Source of the DNA: Limnobacter sp.
GTDB lineage: Bacteria; Pseudomonadota; Gammaproteobacteria; Burkholderiales; Burkholderiaceae_B
DNA length: 64,000 bases
Assembly: GCA_029866125.1 (NCBI GenBank)
Contig: JARWZZ010000004.1
Span: 186,001 to 250,000, forward strand
Direction: 5' to 3'
The position numbers and the translations under genes were made by a program. The notes under the pieces were generated by a model. It was given only the letters and a program-made list of their open reading frames with translations. It did not search any database and was not told the origin of the DNA. Shown piece by piece: positions 9,770 through 18,070 of this stretch (the first letter of the stretch is position 1; every line of letters starts with the position of its first letter).

Positions 9770-9832
9770 CAATAGAAATTTTTTAATTGATTTGCATAAA
9801 TTTCGAACTATTTCTGGAGAAGAGTCACTTAT

Positions 9833-9955
9833 ATGATGTTGGTCGCGTTTTGGCCTCTTGAAACCAAGACACCCACCGAGTTGTATCTGCAAAGGTGTGA
9901 CTCTATGCGGCAGACCAATGGTTTGTATCAAAGTGGACGGCTTTGCGGCTGTTAA
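9833..9955 (+). CDS. candidate small protein, 40 aa
   Basis: Short open frame starting ATG-ATG, preceded by GGAGAAGAG at 9816-9824 and followed 38 bases later by a strong terminator. The product begins MMLVAFWPLETKTPTELYLQ and ends with a cysteine pair (CGC). No family is recognised. It occupies the gap after hldD. The alternative is that this stretch is a small non-coding RNA using the same terminator, or simply the 3' region of the hldD message. Coding status is unproven. Confidence 0.35.
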   Translation: MMLVAFWPLETKTPTELYLQRCDSMRQTNGLYQSGRLCGC

Positions 9956-9993
9956 CCAAGATGCAAGCGTCTCTGTCTCCTCAAGCCCTGTTT

Positions 9994-10022
9994 AAGCCCG
10001 TACCCTGTACGGGCTTTTTTTT
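9994..10022 (+). terminator. rho-independent terminator
   Basis: Ten-base stem AAGCCCGTAC with exact complement GTACGGGCTT, a three-base loop and eight T residues. It ends the hldD/small-ORF transcript. Confidence 0.92.
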
Positions 10023-10084
10023 CGACTGGGGGTTTTGGAATCTGAATGCTTAAAAAGCATGGGTTTGGAAGAATGGGGCGAAAA

Positions 10085-10106
10085 AAAACCACCGTGAGGT
10101 GGTTTT
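10085..10106 (-). terminator. terminator of rpmB-rpmG, possibly bidirectional
   Basis: Stem AAAACCACC (10085-10093), loop GTGA, and GGTGGTTTT (10098-10106), with A runs on one side and T runs on the other, so it can act on both strands. It lies 52 bases after the rpmG stop on the minus strand. Confidence 0.8.
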
Positions 10107-10158
10107 TCTATTCAGAAAGAATCTGAAATCAGTGAAACACGCTTGAGCCAATCTAGAT

Positions 10159-10326
10159 TTACTTAAGCTTGGTTTCTTTGTACTCCACGTGCTTACGCAC
10201 AACTGGATCGTACTTGCTGATAGCAATCTTTTCTGGTTTTGTACGCTTGTTCTTTGTGGTGGTATAGAAGTGACCTGTACCAGCAGTTGATTCAAGCTTG
10301 ATTTTTTCGCGACCGCCTTTAGCCAT
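10159..10326 (-). CDS. rpmG: 50S ribosomal protein L33
   Basis: 55-residue ribosomal protein starting [20 protein letters not shown] and ending YKETKLK, a complete match to the L33 pattern of beta- and gamma-proteobacteria. It is the cysteine-free form (no CxxC pairs), which does not bind zinc. It lies 13 bases downstream of rpmB on the same strand, the universal rpmB-rpmG order. Confidence 0.97.
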   Translation of the reverse strand: MAKGGREKIKLESTAGTGHFYTTTKNKRTKPEKIAISKYDPVVRKHVEYKETKLK

Positions 10327-10339
10327 TTTCTACTCCCGG

Positions 10340-10573
10340 TTAGATTTCGCCACGGGCGCGAAGGTCTGCCAACACGGAATCGATACCATTTTTGTCAATG
10401 GTGCGAAGTGCATTGTTGGTCAAACGCAGGCGAACCCAGCGGTTCTCGCTTTCAACCCAGAACTTGCGGTTTTGCAAGTTAGGCAGAAAACGACGTTTTG
10501 TTTTGTTGTTAGCGTGGGAGATTTTGTTCCCACTCACCGGGCGCTTCCCGGTTACTTGACATACGCGAGCCAT
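10340..10573 (-). CDS. rpmB: 50S ribosomal protein L28
   Basis: 77-residue ribosomal protein beginning [34 protein letters not shown], the classic L28 N-terminus, and ending [16 protein letters not shown] 10573 is chosen because the family starts there; the open frame extends upstream without similarity. It is the first gene of the rpmB-rpmG operon, with its promoter presumably within 10580-10700 on the minus strand. Confidence 0.97.
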   Translation of the reverse strand: MARVCQVTGKRPVSGNKISHANNKTKRRFLPNLQNRKFWVESENRWVRLRLTNNALRTIDKNGIDSVLADLRARGEI

Positions 10574-10738
10574 GGTGACCCCAAATTCTTTAGCAAAGTC
10601 CAAAATGATAACCGTGAACAGCCGAAATTGCAATGGCGTCCACACGACAAGAGCGAGATTGTACCCAACTTATAAGCGTCTGGATAGCCCTTTTTTGCTT
10701 TTATACAGATTACTTTGCATCTGTGGTGTATGACGTTG

Positions 10739-11419
10739 CTAAAAGGGCCTTCGGCCTTGTGTGCGATAGGAATACGACTGGCTGCCGCTGACGATCAGGT
10801 GGTCCACCAACTCAATGTCCATCAGGGTGAGGGCGTCATAAAGGGTTTGAGTCAGCCGATCGTCAGCTTGGCTGGGTTGGCATTGGCCGCTGGGGTGGTT
10901 GTGCGCCACCATCAGGCGAGGTGCGTTGTTTTCAATGGCAAATCGAATGACTTCGCGTGGAAAGACGGCTGTTTTGTTGACCGTGCCTTCCGATGTAATT
11001 TGGTGGCTTATGACTTTCAATTGGCTGTCCAGCGCAATCAGCAGAAATTTTTCGACTGGACTGATGCCAATTTGGGCGCGCACAAAACTTTCCAGCAAGT
11101 CTGGGCGGCTTAGAAAATTGGTTTCTTGTAACTGATGGTTTAAGCATCGGCTTGCCATTTCCAGGCAGGCTTTGAATTGTGCATACTTGGCCTCGCCTAG
11201 GCCGGGAATGCTGCACCATTGGGCCAACGTAACCTGATTGAGTTGTTGGAGGCTACCAAATTGATGGATGATTTCGCGAGCCAAGTCCACCGCGCTTTTG
11301 CCGGGTAGGCCTGTGCGCAGGAAAATCGCCAGCAGTTCGGAGTCGGAAAGGCTTTGTGGACCTTGGCGGATCAGGCGTTCGCGGGGGCGGTCCTGCTCGG
11401 GCCAGTTTTGCATGCTCAT
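10739..11419 (-). CDS. radC: RadC/UPF0758 family JAB-domain protein
   Basis: RadC-like protein of 226 residues. An N-terminal helix-hairpin-helix part (RERLIRQGPQSLSDSELLAIFLRTG and LAQWCSIPGLGEAKYAQ) is followed by an MPN/JAB domain with VAHNHPSGQCQPSQAD, the HxH...D metal motif. The original repair assignment in E. coli was withdrawn, and the cellular role remains unsettled; some relatives act in natural transformation. It is read on the minus strand towards rpmB. A second possible ATG lies two codons in. It stands divergent from the FKBP gene. Confidence 0.9.
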   Translation of the reverse strand: MSMQNWPEQDRPRERLIRQGPQSLSDSELLAIFLRTGLPGKSAVDLAREIIHQFGSLQQLNQVTLAQWCSIPGLGEAKYAQFKACLEMASRCLNHQLQETNFLSRPDLLESFVRAQIGISPVEKFLLIALDSQLKVISHQITSEGTVNKTAVFPREVIRFAIENNAPRLMVAHNHPSGQCQPSQADDRLTQTLYDALTLMDIELVDHLIVSGSQSYSYRTQGRRPF

Positions 11420-11587
11420 GAAAGTGGTTCTTTAACTGGGGTAAATTAACTGGTGTAAAAAGCGGGGAGGGAATGTATTGGTACTTTGTAACCGATTGAT
11501 GTCCGTGGTTCCCGTCACGGGTCTGATCAGGGCTAGAAGGGTAAATTGGCGTAGAATAAGGCCTGTTTGATTCTTAAGCAGTTTTTC

Positions 11588-12094
11588 ATGAACGATTCTC
11601 ATTTTTCCAGCGACAGCGCTGCCGGCACGCCAGCCAACTCTGACCAAGCCAAGCCTACTGTGGTGGCCGATTCCTTCGTGACTTTGCATTACCGCATCCG
11701 TCTGGCCGACAACGATCAAGTCATTGTTTCCACATTTGAAGACAAACCCGCAACGATTCAGTTGGGTGCGGGGCAACTTGCTGAGGGTCTTGAGTCGTGC
11801 TTGTTGGGTATGCAAGCGGGTCAGCGTGAGATTTTTGCTTTGACCCCGGCACAAGGTTACGGTGAGAAAAACCCCGACTTGTATCGCCCTGTGACCAAGG
11901 CGTTGTTGATGCGTTATGCCGAAGAGGGCACGACCTTCGAACCGGGTGAGTTTGTGCATTTCCCCGCGCCGGATGGCACTCAGTTTGCCGGCACAGTGGT
12001 TGAGGAACGCGAGGACACCTATTTGTTTGACTTCAATCACCCGCTGTCTGGCCGGCCTTTGAAGTTTGAAGTGCAAATGATTGGTGTGCTTTGA
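11588..12094 (+). CDS. fkpB: FKBP-type peptidyl-prolyl isomerase (SlpA/FkpB type)
   Basis: Prolyl isomerase/chaperone of the cytoplasmic SlpA type. The FKBP domain begins SFVTLHYRIRLADNDQVIVSTF, with GAGQLAEGLESCLLGMQAGQREIFALTPAQGYGEKNPDLYR in the middle, then an inserted-flap (IF) region and FDFNHPLSGRPLKFEVQMIGV at the end, the family's signature. ATG 11588 is preferred; an in-frame TTG lies 21 bases earlier. ispH follows 47 bases later, the conserved fkpB-ispH order also seen in E. coli. About 168 residues, with a short Ser/Ala-rich N-terminal extension. Confidence 0.93.
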   Translation: MNDSHFSSDSAAGTPANSDQAKPTVVADSFVTLHYRIRLADNDQVIVSTFEDKPATIQLGAGQLAEGLESCLLGMQAGQREIFALTPAQGYGEKNPDLYRPVTKALLMRYAEEGTTFEPGEFVHFPAPDGTQFAGTVVEEREDTYLFDFNHPLSGRPLKFEVQMIGVL

Positions 12095-12141
12095 TGTGCA
12101 CGAATAAATAAGTCAACACATTAGTAAGTAAGAGATCAATT

Positions 12142-13074
12142 ATGGAAATCAGCTTAGCCCAGCCCCGTGGTTTTTGCGCAGGTGTGGACCGCGCCATTGA
12201 AATTGTGGAGCGGGCTTTGACCCAATTCGGTGCGCCAATTTATGTGAAGCATGAAATCGTCCACAACCGCACGGTGGTGGAAGGCTTGAGGGCTAAGGGC
12301 GCTATTTTTGTGGATGAGCTTGAGCTGATTCCAACAGGGTCTACCGTTGTATTTTCGGCCCACGGGGTGTCGCAACAAGTGCGAACTGAGGCGGAGGCTT
12401 TGGGTTTGCAGGTGTTTGATGCCACTTGCCCTTTGGTGACGAAGGTGCATGTGGAAGTGGCAAAAATGCGTGCGCAGGGCTGCGAAATTATCATGATTGG
12501 CCACAAGGGTCACCCCGAGGTGGAAGGCACCATGGGGCAGGTGGGCGATGGCATTTATTTGGTCGAAACCGAAGAAGATGTAAACCAATTGCAGGTGAAG
12601 TCGACCGACTTGGCCTATGTGACCCAAACCACCTTGTCTGTGGATGATGCGTCACGGGTGATTGAGGCATTGAAGGCTCGTTTCCCAAACATTCGCGAGC
12701 CGAAAAAAGCAGACATTTGCTATGCCACTCAAAACCGTCAGGATGCTGTGAAGTTTATGGCCCGCCAGGTTGAGTTTGTGTTGGTTGTGGGCAGCCCTAG
12801 CAGCTCAAATTCCAACCGTTTACGCGAGGTGGCCGAAAAGTTGGGCGTGCCCGCCAAGTTGATAGAGAATGCCGATAGCCTCGAGAAGGAATGGTTTGAT
12901 GGCATCAAACACATTGGCTTGACGGCGGGTGCGTCTGCACCTGAAAACTTGGTGCAAGACGTGGTGAAGCGCCTTAAAGATTGGGGCGCAAATTCAGTGC
13001 GAACTTTGGATGGCGCTCAGGAAAGTGTGTCGTTCCCTTTGCCCAAAGGCTTAAGTGGTGTGGCCAACACCTGA
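12142..13074 (+). CDS. ispH: 4-hydroxy-3-methylbut-2-enyl diphosphate reductase
   Basis: Final enzyme of the MEP isoprenoid pathway, making IPP and DMAPP with a [4Fe-4S] cluster. The three cluster cysteines are in [22 protein letters not shown] and [11 protein letters not shown]. Substrate-binding motifs [26 protein letters not shown] (catalytic Glu) and [11 protein letters not shown] are present. Length 310 is normal. A ribosome site (AAGAGATCA) precedes the ATG. The 3' end overlaps the end of the convergent CNNM-type gene by 58 bases. Confidence 0.96.
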   Translation: MEISLAQPRGFCAGVDRAIEIVERALTQFGAPIYVKHEIVHNRTVVEGLRAKGAIFVDELELIPTGSTVVFSAHGVSQQVRTEAEALGLQVFDATCPLVTKVHVEVAKMRAQGCEIIMIGHKGHPEVEGTMGQVGDGIYLVETEEDVNQLQVKSTDLAYVTQTTLSVDDASRVIEALKARFPNIREPKKADICYATQNRQDAVKFMARQVEFVLVVGSPSSSNSNRLREVAEKLGVPAKLIENADSLEKEWFDGIKHIGLTAGASAPENLVQDVVKRLKDWGANSVRTLDGAQESVSFPLPKGLSGVANT

Positions 13075-14348
13075 TCCACCCGGTTTTTGTCCACATCCAC
13101 CACTTCAAAATGCCATTCGCCCCATTCAAAGCCTTCGGTTTTGCGGGGCAGTCGGCCCAAGCGCCGGCCTAAGGTGGCAATTACAAAACCTGCCACTGTG
13201 TAGAAGTTGCCCAGCTCCTCATAGGTCAGGTTTTTAAGCTCTAGTTTTTCTTGCATCTCATCGATGGGTAGAAGGCCATCCAACAGCCAAGAGCCATCGG
13301 CTCTACGCACCGCGAGGCTTTCTTCAGGCGTGTCGGCCATGGGCATCATGTCGCCGATTACGCTTTGCAGTAAGTCGTCAATGGTGATGATTCCCTCTGT
13401 CATGCCGAATTCACCCACCACAAAAGCGAAGGTATTTTTTTGCTGCCGGAATGTACGCAGCAAATCCACCATGCTGAGTGATGAAGGCACGTAAAGCGGA
13501 GGGTTGAAGGGGATGGTGTTCAGGTCCATGCTGCCGGCCAGTGCGGCTTGCAGAATGTCATGTGCTTCCATAATACCCACCACGTTTTGCATGCCGCCCC
13601 GGCAAACTGGCAAGCGGGAGTGGGGGGCATCGCGCAACAATTTGAAGTGGGCTTCAACCGAATCATGCAATTCTATAAAAGCCACATCGCTGATGGGGGT
13701 CATCATCGAGGCCAAGCGCCGGTCTTCCAGCTTGAGCACGTTGCCCAGCATGTGGCTTTCTTCGGGGGCAAGTTCGCCAGACTTTGCACCTTCATTGACG
13801 AAAGCAAGTATGTCTTCCACGCTGGTTACTGCGGGGGCTGCTTTGACGGGTATGAAAGAGAGGATGAGGTCTGCACCTTTGGACAGCACGTAAATGCCCG
13901 GGGCCAGCACGCGGATAAAAACCGCCATGAAAGGGGCGCAAAAAGCGGCGATGGATTCAGGATGTGCAATCGCCAGCCGTTTGGGAATGATTTCACCCAA
14001 GATGATTGAAATGCAAGTAACGAGTGCGATGGTGATGCCAAATGACAGGGTGTCTGCCCAGTCGGCCAAAGCAGGGGAAATGGCAAGGATGTGTTCCGTC
14101 AAGATGTTGGACAGCGCCGATTCGCCATACACGCCCATCAGCAAAGCCACTGCTGTAATGCCGGATTGCGTGGCGGCGAGCAGTTTGCTGGGGTTGTCGA
14201 TGAGTTGCAGGGCTGTTTGCGCCCCTGAATTGCCTTCCTTGGCCATGGACGTAAGCCGCGAGCGGCGGCTTGAGGCCAGTGACATTTCTGCCAAGGCAAA
14301 AAAGCCTGAAATTCCGATGAGAAGCAATAAAATCCAAAATGCATTCAT
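13017..14348 (-). CDS. CNNM/HlyC-CorC family CBS-domain membrane protein
   Basis: Inner-membrane protein of the CNNM (DUF21) family, linked in characterised members to magnesium or cobalt efflux. An N-terminal DUF21 domain has about four helices ([29 protein letters not shown] is typical), a CBS pair follows at about residues 210-330 ([58 protein letters not shown]), and then a transporter-associated CorC_HlyC domain ([15 protein letters not shown]). ATG 14348, preceded by GGAAGG, gives 443 residues; the frame extends eight codons upstream. Its last 58 bases overlap the end of ispH tail to tail. Transported ion not determinable. Confidence 0.88.
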   Translation of the reverse strand: MNAFWILLLLIGISGFFALAEMSLASSRRSRLTSMAKEGNSGAQTALQLIDNPSKLLAATQSGITAVALLMGVYGESALSNILTEHILAISPALADWADTLSFGITIALVTCISIILGEIIPKRLAIAHPESIAAFCAPFMAVFIRVLAPGIYVLSKGADLILSFIPVKAAPAVTSVEDILAFVNEGAKSGELAPEESHMLGNVLKLEDRRLASMMTPISDVAFIELHDSVEAHFKLLRDAPHSRLPVCRGGMQNVVGIMEAHDILQAALAGSMDLNTIPFNPPLYVPSSLSMVDLLRTFRQQKNTFAFVVGEFGMTEGIITIDDLLQSVIGDMMPMADTPEESLAVRRADGSWLLDGLLPIDEMQEKLELKNLTYEELGNFYTVAGFVIATLGRRLGRLPRKTEGFEWGEWHFEVVDVDKNRVDQVLATPLKPLGKGNDTLS

Positions 14349-14442
14349 GGTGTAAACCTTCCTTGTACACACAGTCTAGCAAAGGTCAGTGCAAAGCTTG
14401 CGTGTAAACCGGATTACTCTGCTAGGGGATTTCGATAGCTGT

Positions 14443-14470
14443 TTGAAGGTGGGCTGCACTGCGATACAAT
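14443..14470 (+). promoter_or_regulatory. possible sigma-70 promoter of trhO
   Basis: TTGAAG and TACAAT with a 16-base spacer, 30 bases before the trhO ATG. No other candidate is visible in the divergent gap. Confidence 0.4.
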
Positions 14471-14500
14471 GCCGGGTTAGGGAAATTTTAGTGAAATATC

Positions 14501-15508
14501 ATGGTGATGTCTGTCGATTCCATTTTGCAAACTGAAAAGCAGCTGGTGGCTGCCTTGTACAAGTTTGTAAGCCTGCCCGATTTTGATGAAATTAAACCTC
14601 GGTTGGAAGAGGTATGTTCTAGCAACAGCATTGTGGGTACGATTTTGTTGGCCGAAGAAGGCATCAACGGCACAGTGTGCGGCCCACGCGAGGGGGTTGT
14701 GGCTTTGATGCAGTGGCTGTGGAGCGATGCGCGGTTTGCAGATTTGGCCCCAAAATATTCAGAGTCGGATGGGCCTGCTTTTATCCGAATGAAGGTAAAG
14801 CTGAAACGTGAAATTGTGACCATGGGCCAGAAGGGTATTGACCCCAATAGGTTGGTGGGCCGTTATGTGAAGCCCAAGGATTGGAATGCACTGATCGCTG
14901 ACCCGGATACCTTGGTGATCGACACGCGCAACAATTACGAATACGCGATTGGTACCTTTGAGAATGCGGTGGACCCCGCTACAACCACTTTCCGCGAGTT
15001 TCCAAAGTGGGTGGATGACAATCTAAAAAGAAAACCCGAAGCTGAGCGCCCCAAGAAAATTGCGATGTTTTGCACCGGCGGAATTCGCTGTGAGAAGGCC
15101 ACCGCATTCATGTTGGAGCAGGGTTTTAATGAGGTGTACCACCTTGAAGGTGGCATTTTGAAGTACCTGGAAGAAGTGCCTGAAGCTGAAAGCATGTGGA
15201 AGGGCGAGTGCTTTGTGTTTGACCAGCGTGTGTCGGTACGCCACGGTTTGCAGCAAGGCCATTATGATTTGTGCCACGCTTGCCGCATGCCAATTACGGA
15301 TGAAGAGCGGGCCAGTGACAAGTATGAGCAGGGCGTAAGCTGCCCGCATTGCTATGATTCGCTGACGGATGACCAAAAAATGCGATTCCAAGAGCGCCAA
15401 AAGCAAATCCGTTTGGCCAAGGAGCGTAACGAACAGCACATTGGCCGCAAAATGCCACCACGTGAGCCCAAGCAGGAACACCAGCAAAATATTGAGGCGG
15501 AAAGCTGA
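14501..15508 (+). CDS. trhO: tRNA uridine(34) hydroxylase TrhO (YceA)
   Basis: Rhodanese-domain enzyme that makes 5-hydroxyuridine at tRNA position 34 using oxygen. N-terminal segment [40 protein letters not shown], then the rhodanese domain with [15 protein letters not shown] and active-site loop [12 protein letters not shown], and a C-terminal zinc-like CHACRMP...CPHCYDSL region. 335 residues, with a basic, Gln-rich tail. Two more in-frame starts (14504, 14507) exist. It is followed 12 bases later by a GST-like gene, so they may share a message. Confidence 0.93.
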   Translation: MVMSVDSILQTEKQLVAALYKFVSLPDFDEIKPRLEEVCSSNSIVGTILLAEEGINGTVCGPREGVVALMQWLWSDARFADLAPKYSESDGPAFIRMKVKLKREIVTMGQKGIDPNRLVGRYVKPKDWNALIADPDTLVIDTRNNYEYAIGTFENAVDPATTTFREFPKWVDDNLKRKPEAERPKKIAMFCTGGIRCEKATAFMLEQGFNEVYHLEGGILKYLEEVPEAESMWKGECFVFDQRVSVRHGLQQGHYDLCHACRMPITDEERASDKYEQGVSCPHCYDSLTDDQKMRFQERQKQIRLAKERNEQHIGRKMPPREPKQEHQQNIEAES

Positions 15509-15520
15509 AAGGCAATTGGC

Positions 15521-16219
15521 ATGACCCTCACGGATTCTGTATTGGTGGGTGAAGTTCGCCCGTTGCCTGTTCTGTATTCATTCAGGCGCTGCCCTTATGC
15601 CATGCGAGCCCGCTTGGCGATTGTGGCCAGCGGTATGAAAGTAGAAATTCGAGAGATTGTTTTACGCAACAAACCCGAGCACATGCTGAGCTTGTCGCCA
15701 AAAGGCACTGTGCCTGTGCTGTGGTTGACCGATGGCACGGTGCTGGAACAAAGCCTTGATGTAATGAAATGGGCTTTGGGCTTGTCAGATCGCAATGATC
15801 TGATGAAATTGAGTGTTGATGAGAGGGTTGGTGCGGAGCAAATTGTTGCCGTGCTGGACGGTGAATTTAAGCACCATCTGGATCGATACAAGTACCCTGA
15901 ACGTTATTCTGCAAAAGAAGAAGGCTTTGACCGGATGAGCCATCGTTCGGCCGGGGTTGAAATTTTGCGCGGATGGAGTGACAGGATTGCTGCACAGGGC
16001 CACCTTGTTTGTGATCGTCTAACCTGGGTCGATTTGGCGGCTTTGCCTTTTGTAAGGCAGTTCAGGATACCCGAGCCTGAATGGTTCGACTCCTTACCTG
16101 AAATAGCAGCTTTGTCGAAGCGGTTGGCTGAGTTTGTGGTGTCGCCTTGGTTTGAGGCTGCGATGGTGAAGCTTGAACCTTGGAAACCGGGCGACGCGGC
16201 GATTGTTTTTCCGAAGTGA
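15521..16219 (+). CDS. glutathione S-transferase-like protein
   Basis: Thioredoxin-fold GST of 232 residues. The N-terminal domain has LYSFRRCPYAMRARLAIVASGM, a CPYA motif as in glutaredoxin-2 and omega-like GSTs, then NPKGTVPVL-like SPKGTVPVLWLTDGTVLEQSLDVMKWAL, which carries the cis-Pro and glutathione-binding residues. The C-terminal half is helical. The single cysteine of CPYA suggests deglutathionylation or lyase chemistry rather than classical conjugation; the substrate is unknown. It follows trhO closely. Confidence 0.82.
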   Translation: MTLTDSVLVGEVRPLPVLYSFRRCPYAMRARLAIVASGMKVEIREIVLRNKPEHMLSLSPKGTVPVLWLTDGTVLEQSLDVMKWALGLSDRNDLMKLSVDERVGAEQIVAVLDGEFKHHLDRYKYPERYSAKEEGFDRMSHRSAGVEILRGWSDRIAAQGHLVCDRLTWVDLAALPFVRQFRIPEPEWFDSLPEIAALSKRLAEFVVSPWFEAAMVKLEPWKPGDAAIVFPK

Positions 16220-16478
16220 GTCTAGGGATTAAGCGGGCACGCAGCAAGCGCAGGCAGGCTGAACCGGTGTAGCGTATTCAGGGGCCGCGCCGGGCGACAA
16301 AACAAATAAATATCGATCGATCTGCCCATGTTGGGGAGCCCGGAAACAAGCGGCACCAAGCGAACCGGTCAGTCAGATGCGCTGACGAGTGCCATCTCGA
16401 GGAAAGTCTTAAACCCCGTTGACCTTGTTAGAGAAATGCCTCTACGCTTTTCTTCCGAACTTTCTATACACTCCGAAG
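16220..16478. other. non-coding gap with nested inverted repeats
   Basis: About 340 bases separate the GST gene from fabG; no convincing coding frame is seen. CCGGGC (16290-16295) pairs with GCCCGG (16338-16343). Downstream, GGCAC (16352-16356) pairs with GTGCC (16389-16393) and encloses a GTCAG/CTGAC hairpin (16372-16386). The octamer GAACCGGT occurs twice (16261 and 16362). This could be a structured leader or a small RNA. No T-rich terminator follows. Confidence 0.3.
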
Positions 16479-16493
16479 TTACGCATAAGTAAC
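16478..16493 (+). promoter_or_regulatory. candidate TetR operator in front of fabG
   Basis: Inverted repeat GTTAC-N6-GTAAC, 67 bases before the fabG ATG. The core TTAC-N6-GTAA is shared with a site at the start of the TetR gene at 20437-21120, and a near match lies upstream of prpE. The shared sequence makes this the likely operator of that regulator. Confidence 0.5.
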
Positions 16494-16560
16494 ATGACAC
16501 CTTGCGGTATGCTCATGTTCACAATATCAACAACTTCGACTACAAAAAGGGAAGAGACTC

Positions 16561-17985
16561 ATGGCCGACAAGATCTTGGAATTTGTCCACTCATCCAACG
16601 GTAAAGCCATCGCCAGTGCGCTAGGCCTGCCTGTTCCACCCAAACTCAAGCGTGCTGAAGCTTCTTACCCCGCCAAGTCATTAGACGGTAAAAACGTGCT
16701 GGTTGGCGCAGCAGGGCAGGGCAAAACATCTGAAGCTTTGGTTAAAGCACTGGATGCAATGGGCGCGTCCCTGAAAGTGTCTTCTGACCTGGCTGGTTTG
16801 GAAGGCATTAAGGAGTCCGCCGCAAAAGCGAAAGTGGAAGTGGGTATTTCTCAGTCTGACAATGGCATTCCTGAGTCTGCCTATGTGCTGGACGTGACGG
16901 GCGTAAACACCGTGTCTGGCCTTCGTTTGCTGTACGACTTTTTCAATCCACGCCTGAAGAATGTGCCTTCCAACAGTCGCATCGTTGTGATTGGACGCCC
17001 TCGCGGTGAGTCCAAGTCCACTGAAGAGGAAGCGGCTCAATCTGCACTTCCTGGCTTCGTACGTAGTTTGGCCAAAGAGTCGGGCAAAAACGGCACCACA
17101 GCCAATTTGCTGCAAGTAAAAGCGGGTGCCGAAAACGGGATTGAAGGCGCGTTGCGTTTCTTCCTGAGCCCCAATTCTGCATTTGTAACTGGGCAGGTTT
17201 TGCCAGTGGTGGGTGCCCCCAAGGGTGTAAAAGTTGCTGAATTTGCTGAGAAACCATTGCGCGGCAAGATTGCAGTGGTTACCGGCGCGGCCCGTGGTAT
17301 TGGTGCAGCGATTGCAGAAGTGTTGGCGCGCGAAGGCGCAACCGTGATTGGTGTGGATTTGCCTCAGGATGAAAGCACACTGGGTGCCACCATGAGTGGT
17401 ATTGGTGGTGTTGCATTCCCCTTGAATATTTGTGACCCAAGCGCCGGTAAAAAACTGGCTGCCGTGGCCAAAGACAAAGGCGGAAAAATTGACATTATTG
17501 TGCACAACGCAGGTATTACACGCGACAAAATGCTGCGCAATATGAAGAGCCACTTGTGGGACATGGTTCTGGATGTGAACTTGGGTTCCATCGTGCGTTG
17601 CAATGAGCAACTGCTTGAAGATGGTTTGGCCGAAAACGCACGGATTGTGTGTATTTCCTCGATTGGTGGTATTGCTGGCAACGTGGGTCAAACCAACTAT
17701 GCAGCAACCAAGAGCGCGGTCATTGGCTATGTGGACGCAATGTCCAAGGAGTTGGCTGCGAAGGGTATCGCAATCAATGCCATCGCCCCTGGCTTCATCG
17801 AAACACAGATGACTGCCGCAATTCCAGTGGTGACGCGTGAAGTGGCTCGCCGCTTGTCGTCACTGTCGCAAGGTGGTTTGCCTGTAGACATCGCCGAAGC
17901 AGTGACCTTCATGGCCAGCCCCTTGTCGGTGGGCGTGAATGGTGCAACTTTGCGTGTGTGTGGTCAGAACTTGGTCGGTGCTTGA
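16561..17985 (+). CDS. FabG4-type 3-oxoacyl-ACP/CoA reductase (long SDR)
   Basis: High-molecular-weight FabG of 474 residues. The N-terminal half (about 1-225) is a degenerate nucleotide-binding or flavodoxin-like domain (NVLVGAAGQGKTSEALVKAL). The C-terminal half is a full short-chain dehydrogenase with VTGAARGIGAAIAEVLA, NAGITRD, SSIGGIAGNVGQTNYAATKSAVIGY (Ser-Tyr-Lys triad) and APGFIETQMT. Characterised FabG4 proteins reduce 3-oxoacyl-CoA with NADH. A ribosome site GGGAAGAG precedes the ATG. Thiolase and MaoC genes follow on the same strand, forming a fatty-acyl chain-cycling set with the reductase, hydratase and thiolase steps but no ACP-specific partner. Confidence 0.9.
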   Translation: MADKILEFVHSSNGKAIASALGLPVPPKLKRAEASYPAKSLDGKNVLVGAAGQGKTSEALVKALDAMGASLKVSSDLAGLEGIKESAAKAKVEVGISQSDNGIPESAYVLDVTGVNTVSGLRLLYDFFNPRLKNVPSNSRIVVIGRPRGESKSTEEEAAQSALPGFVRSLAKESGKNGTTANLLQVKAGAENGIEGALRFFLSPNSAFVTGQVLPVVGAPKGVKVAEFAEKPLRGKIAVVTGAARGIGAAIAEVLAREGATVIGVDLPQDESTLGATMSGIGGVAFPLNICDPSAGKKLAAVAKDKGGKIDIIVHNAGITRDKMLRNMKSHLWDMVLDVNLGSIVRCNEQLLEDGLAENARIVCISSIGGIAGNVGQTNYAATKSAVIGYVDAMSKELAAKGIAINAIAPGFIETQMTAAIPVVTREVARRLSSLSQGGLPVDIAEAVTFMASPLSVGVNGATLRVCGQNLVGA

Positions 17986-18020
17986 TCGTAAATTGATCAC
18001 TGGTAAAAAATAATTGTGTT

Positions 18021-18041
18021 GAGGCTCATAGACTGAGCCTC
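18021..18041 (+). repeat. 8-bp stem-loop between fabG and thiolase genes
   Basis: GAGGCTCA and TGAGCCTC with a five-base loop, not followed by a T run, so not a standard terminator. It could protect or cleave the message to set different levels of the two products. Confidence 0.45.
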
Positions 18042-18070
18042 ACTCTCTCGAATAAAAACAGGAGAATTCA

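Noticed and set aside
11432-12076. 214-codon minus-strand frame over fkpB
   Set aside because: Opposite-strand shadow of the FKBP gene, which has clear family motifs.
16398-16407. GAGGAAAGTC, a string also found in the 5' core of RNase P RNA
   Set aside because: Flanking conserved elements (such as the following CCGGGC and later core sequences) are missing; treated as coincidence.
16681-17691. 336-codon open frame on the minus strand across fabG
   Set aside because: Low-complexity His/Asn/Thr-rich shadow of a well-identified gene; no start signal or family.
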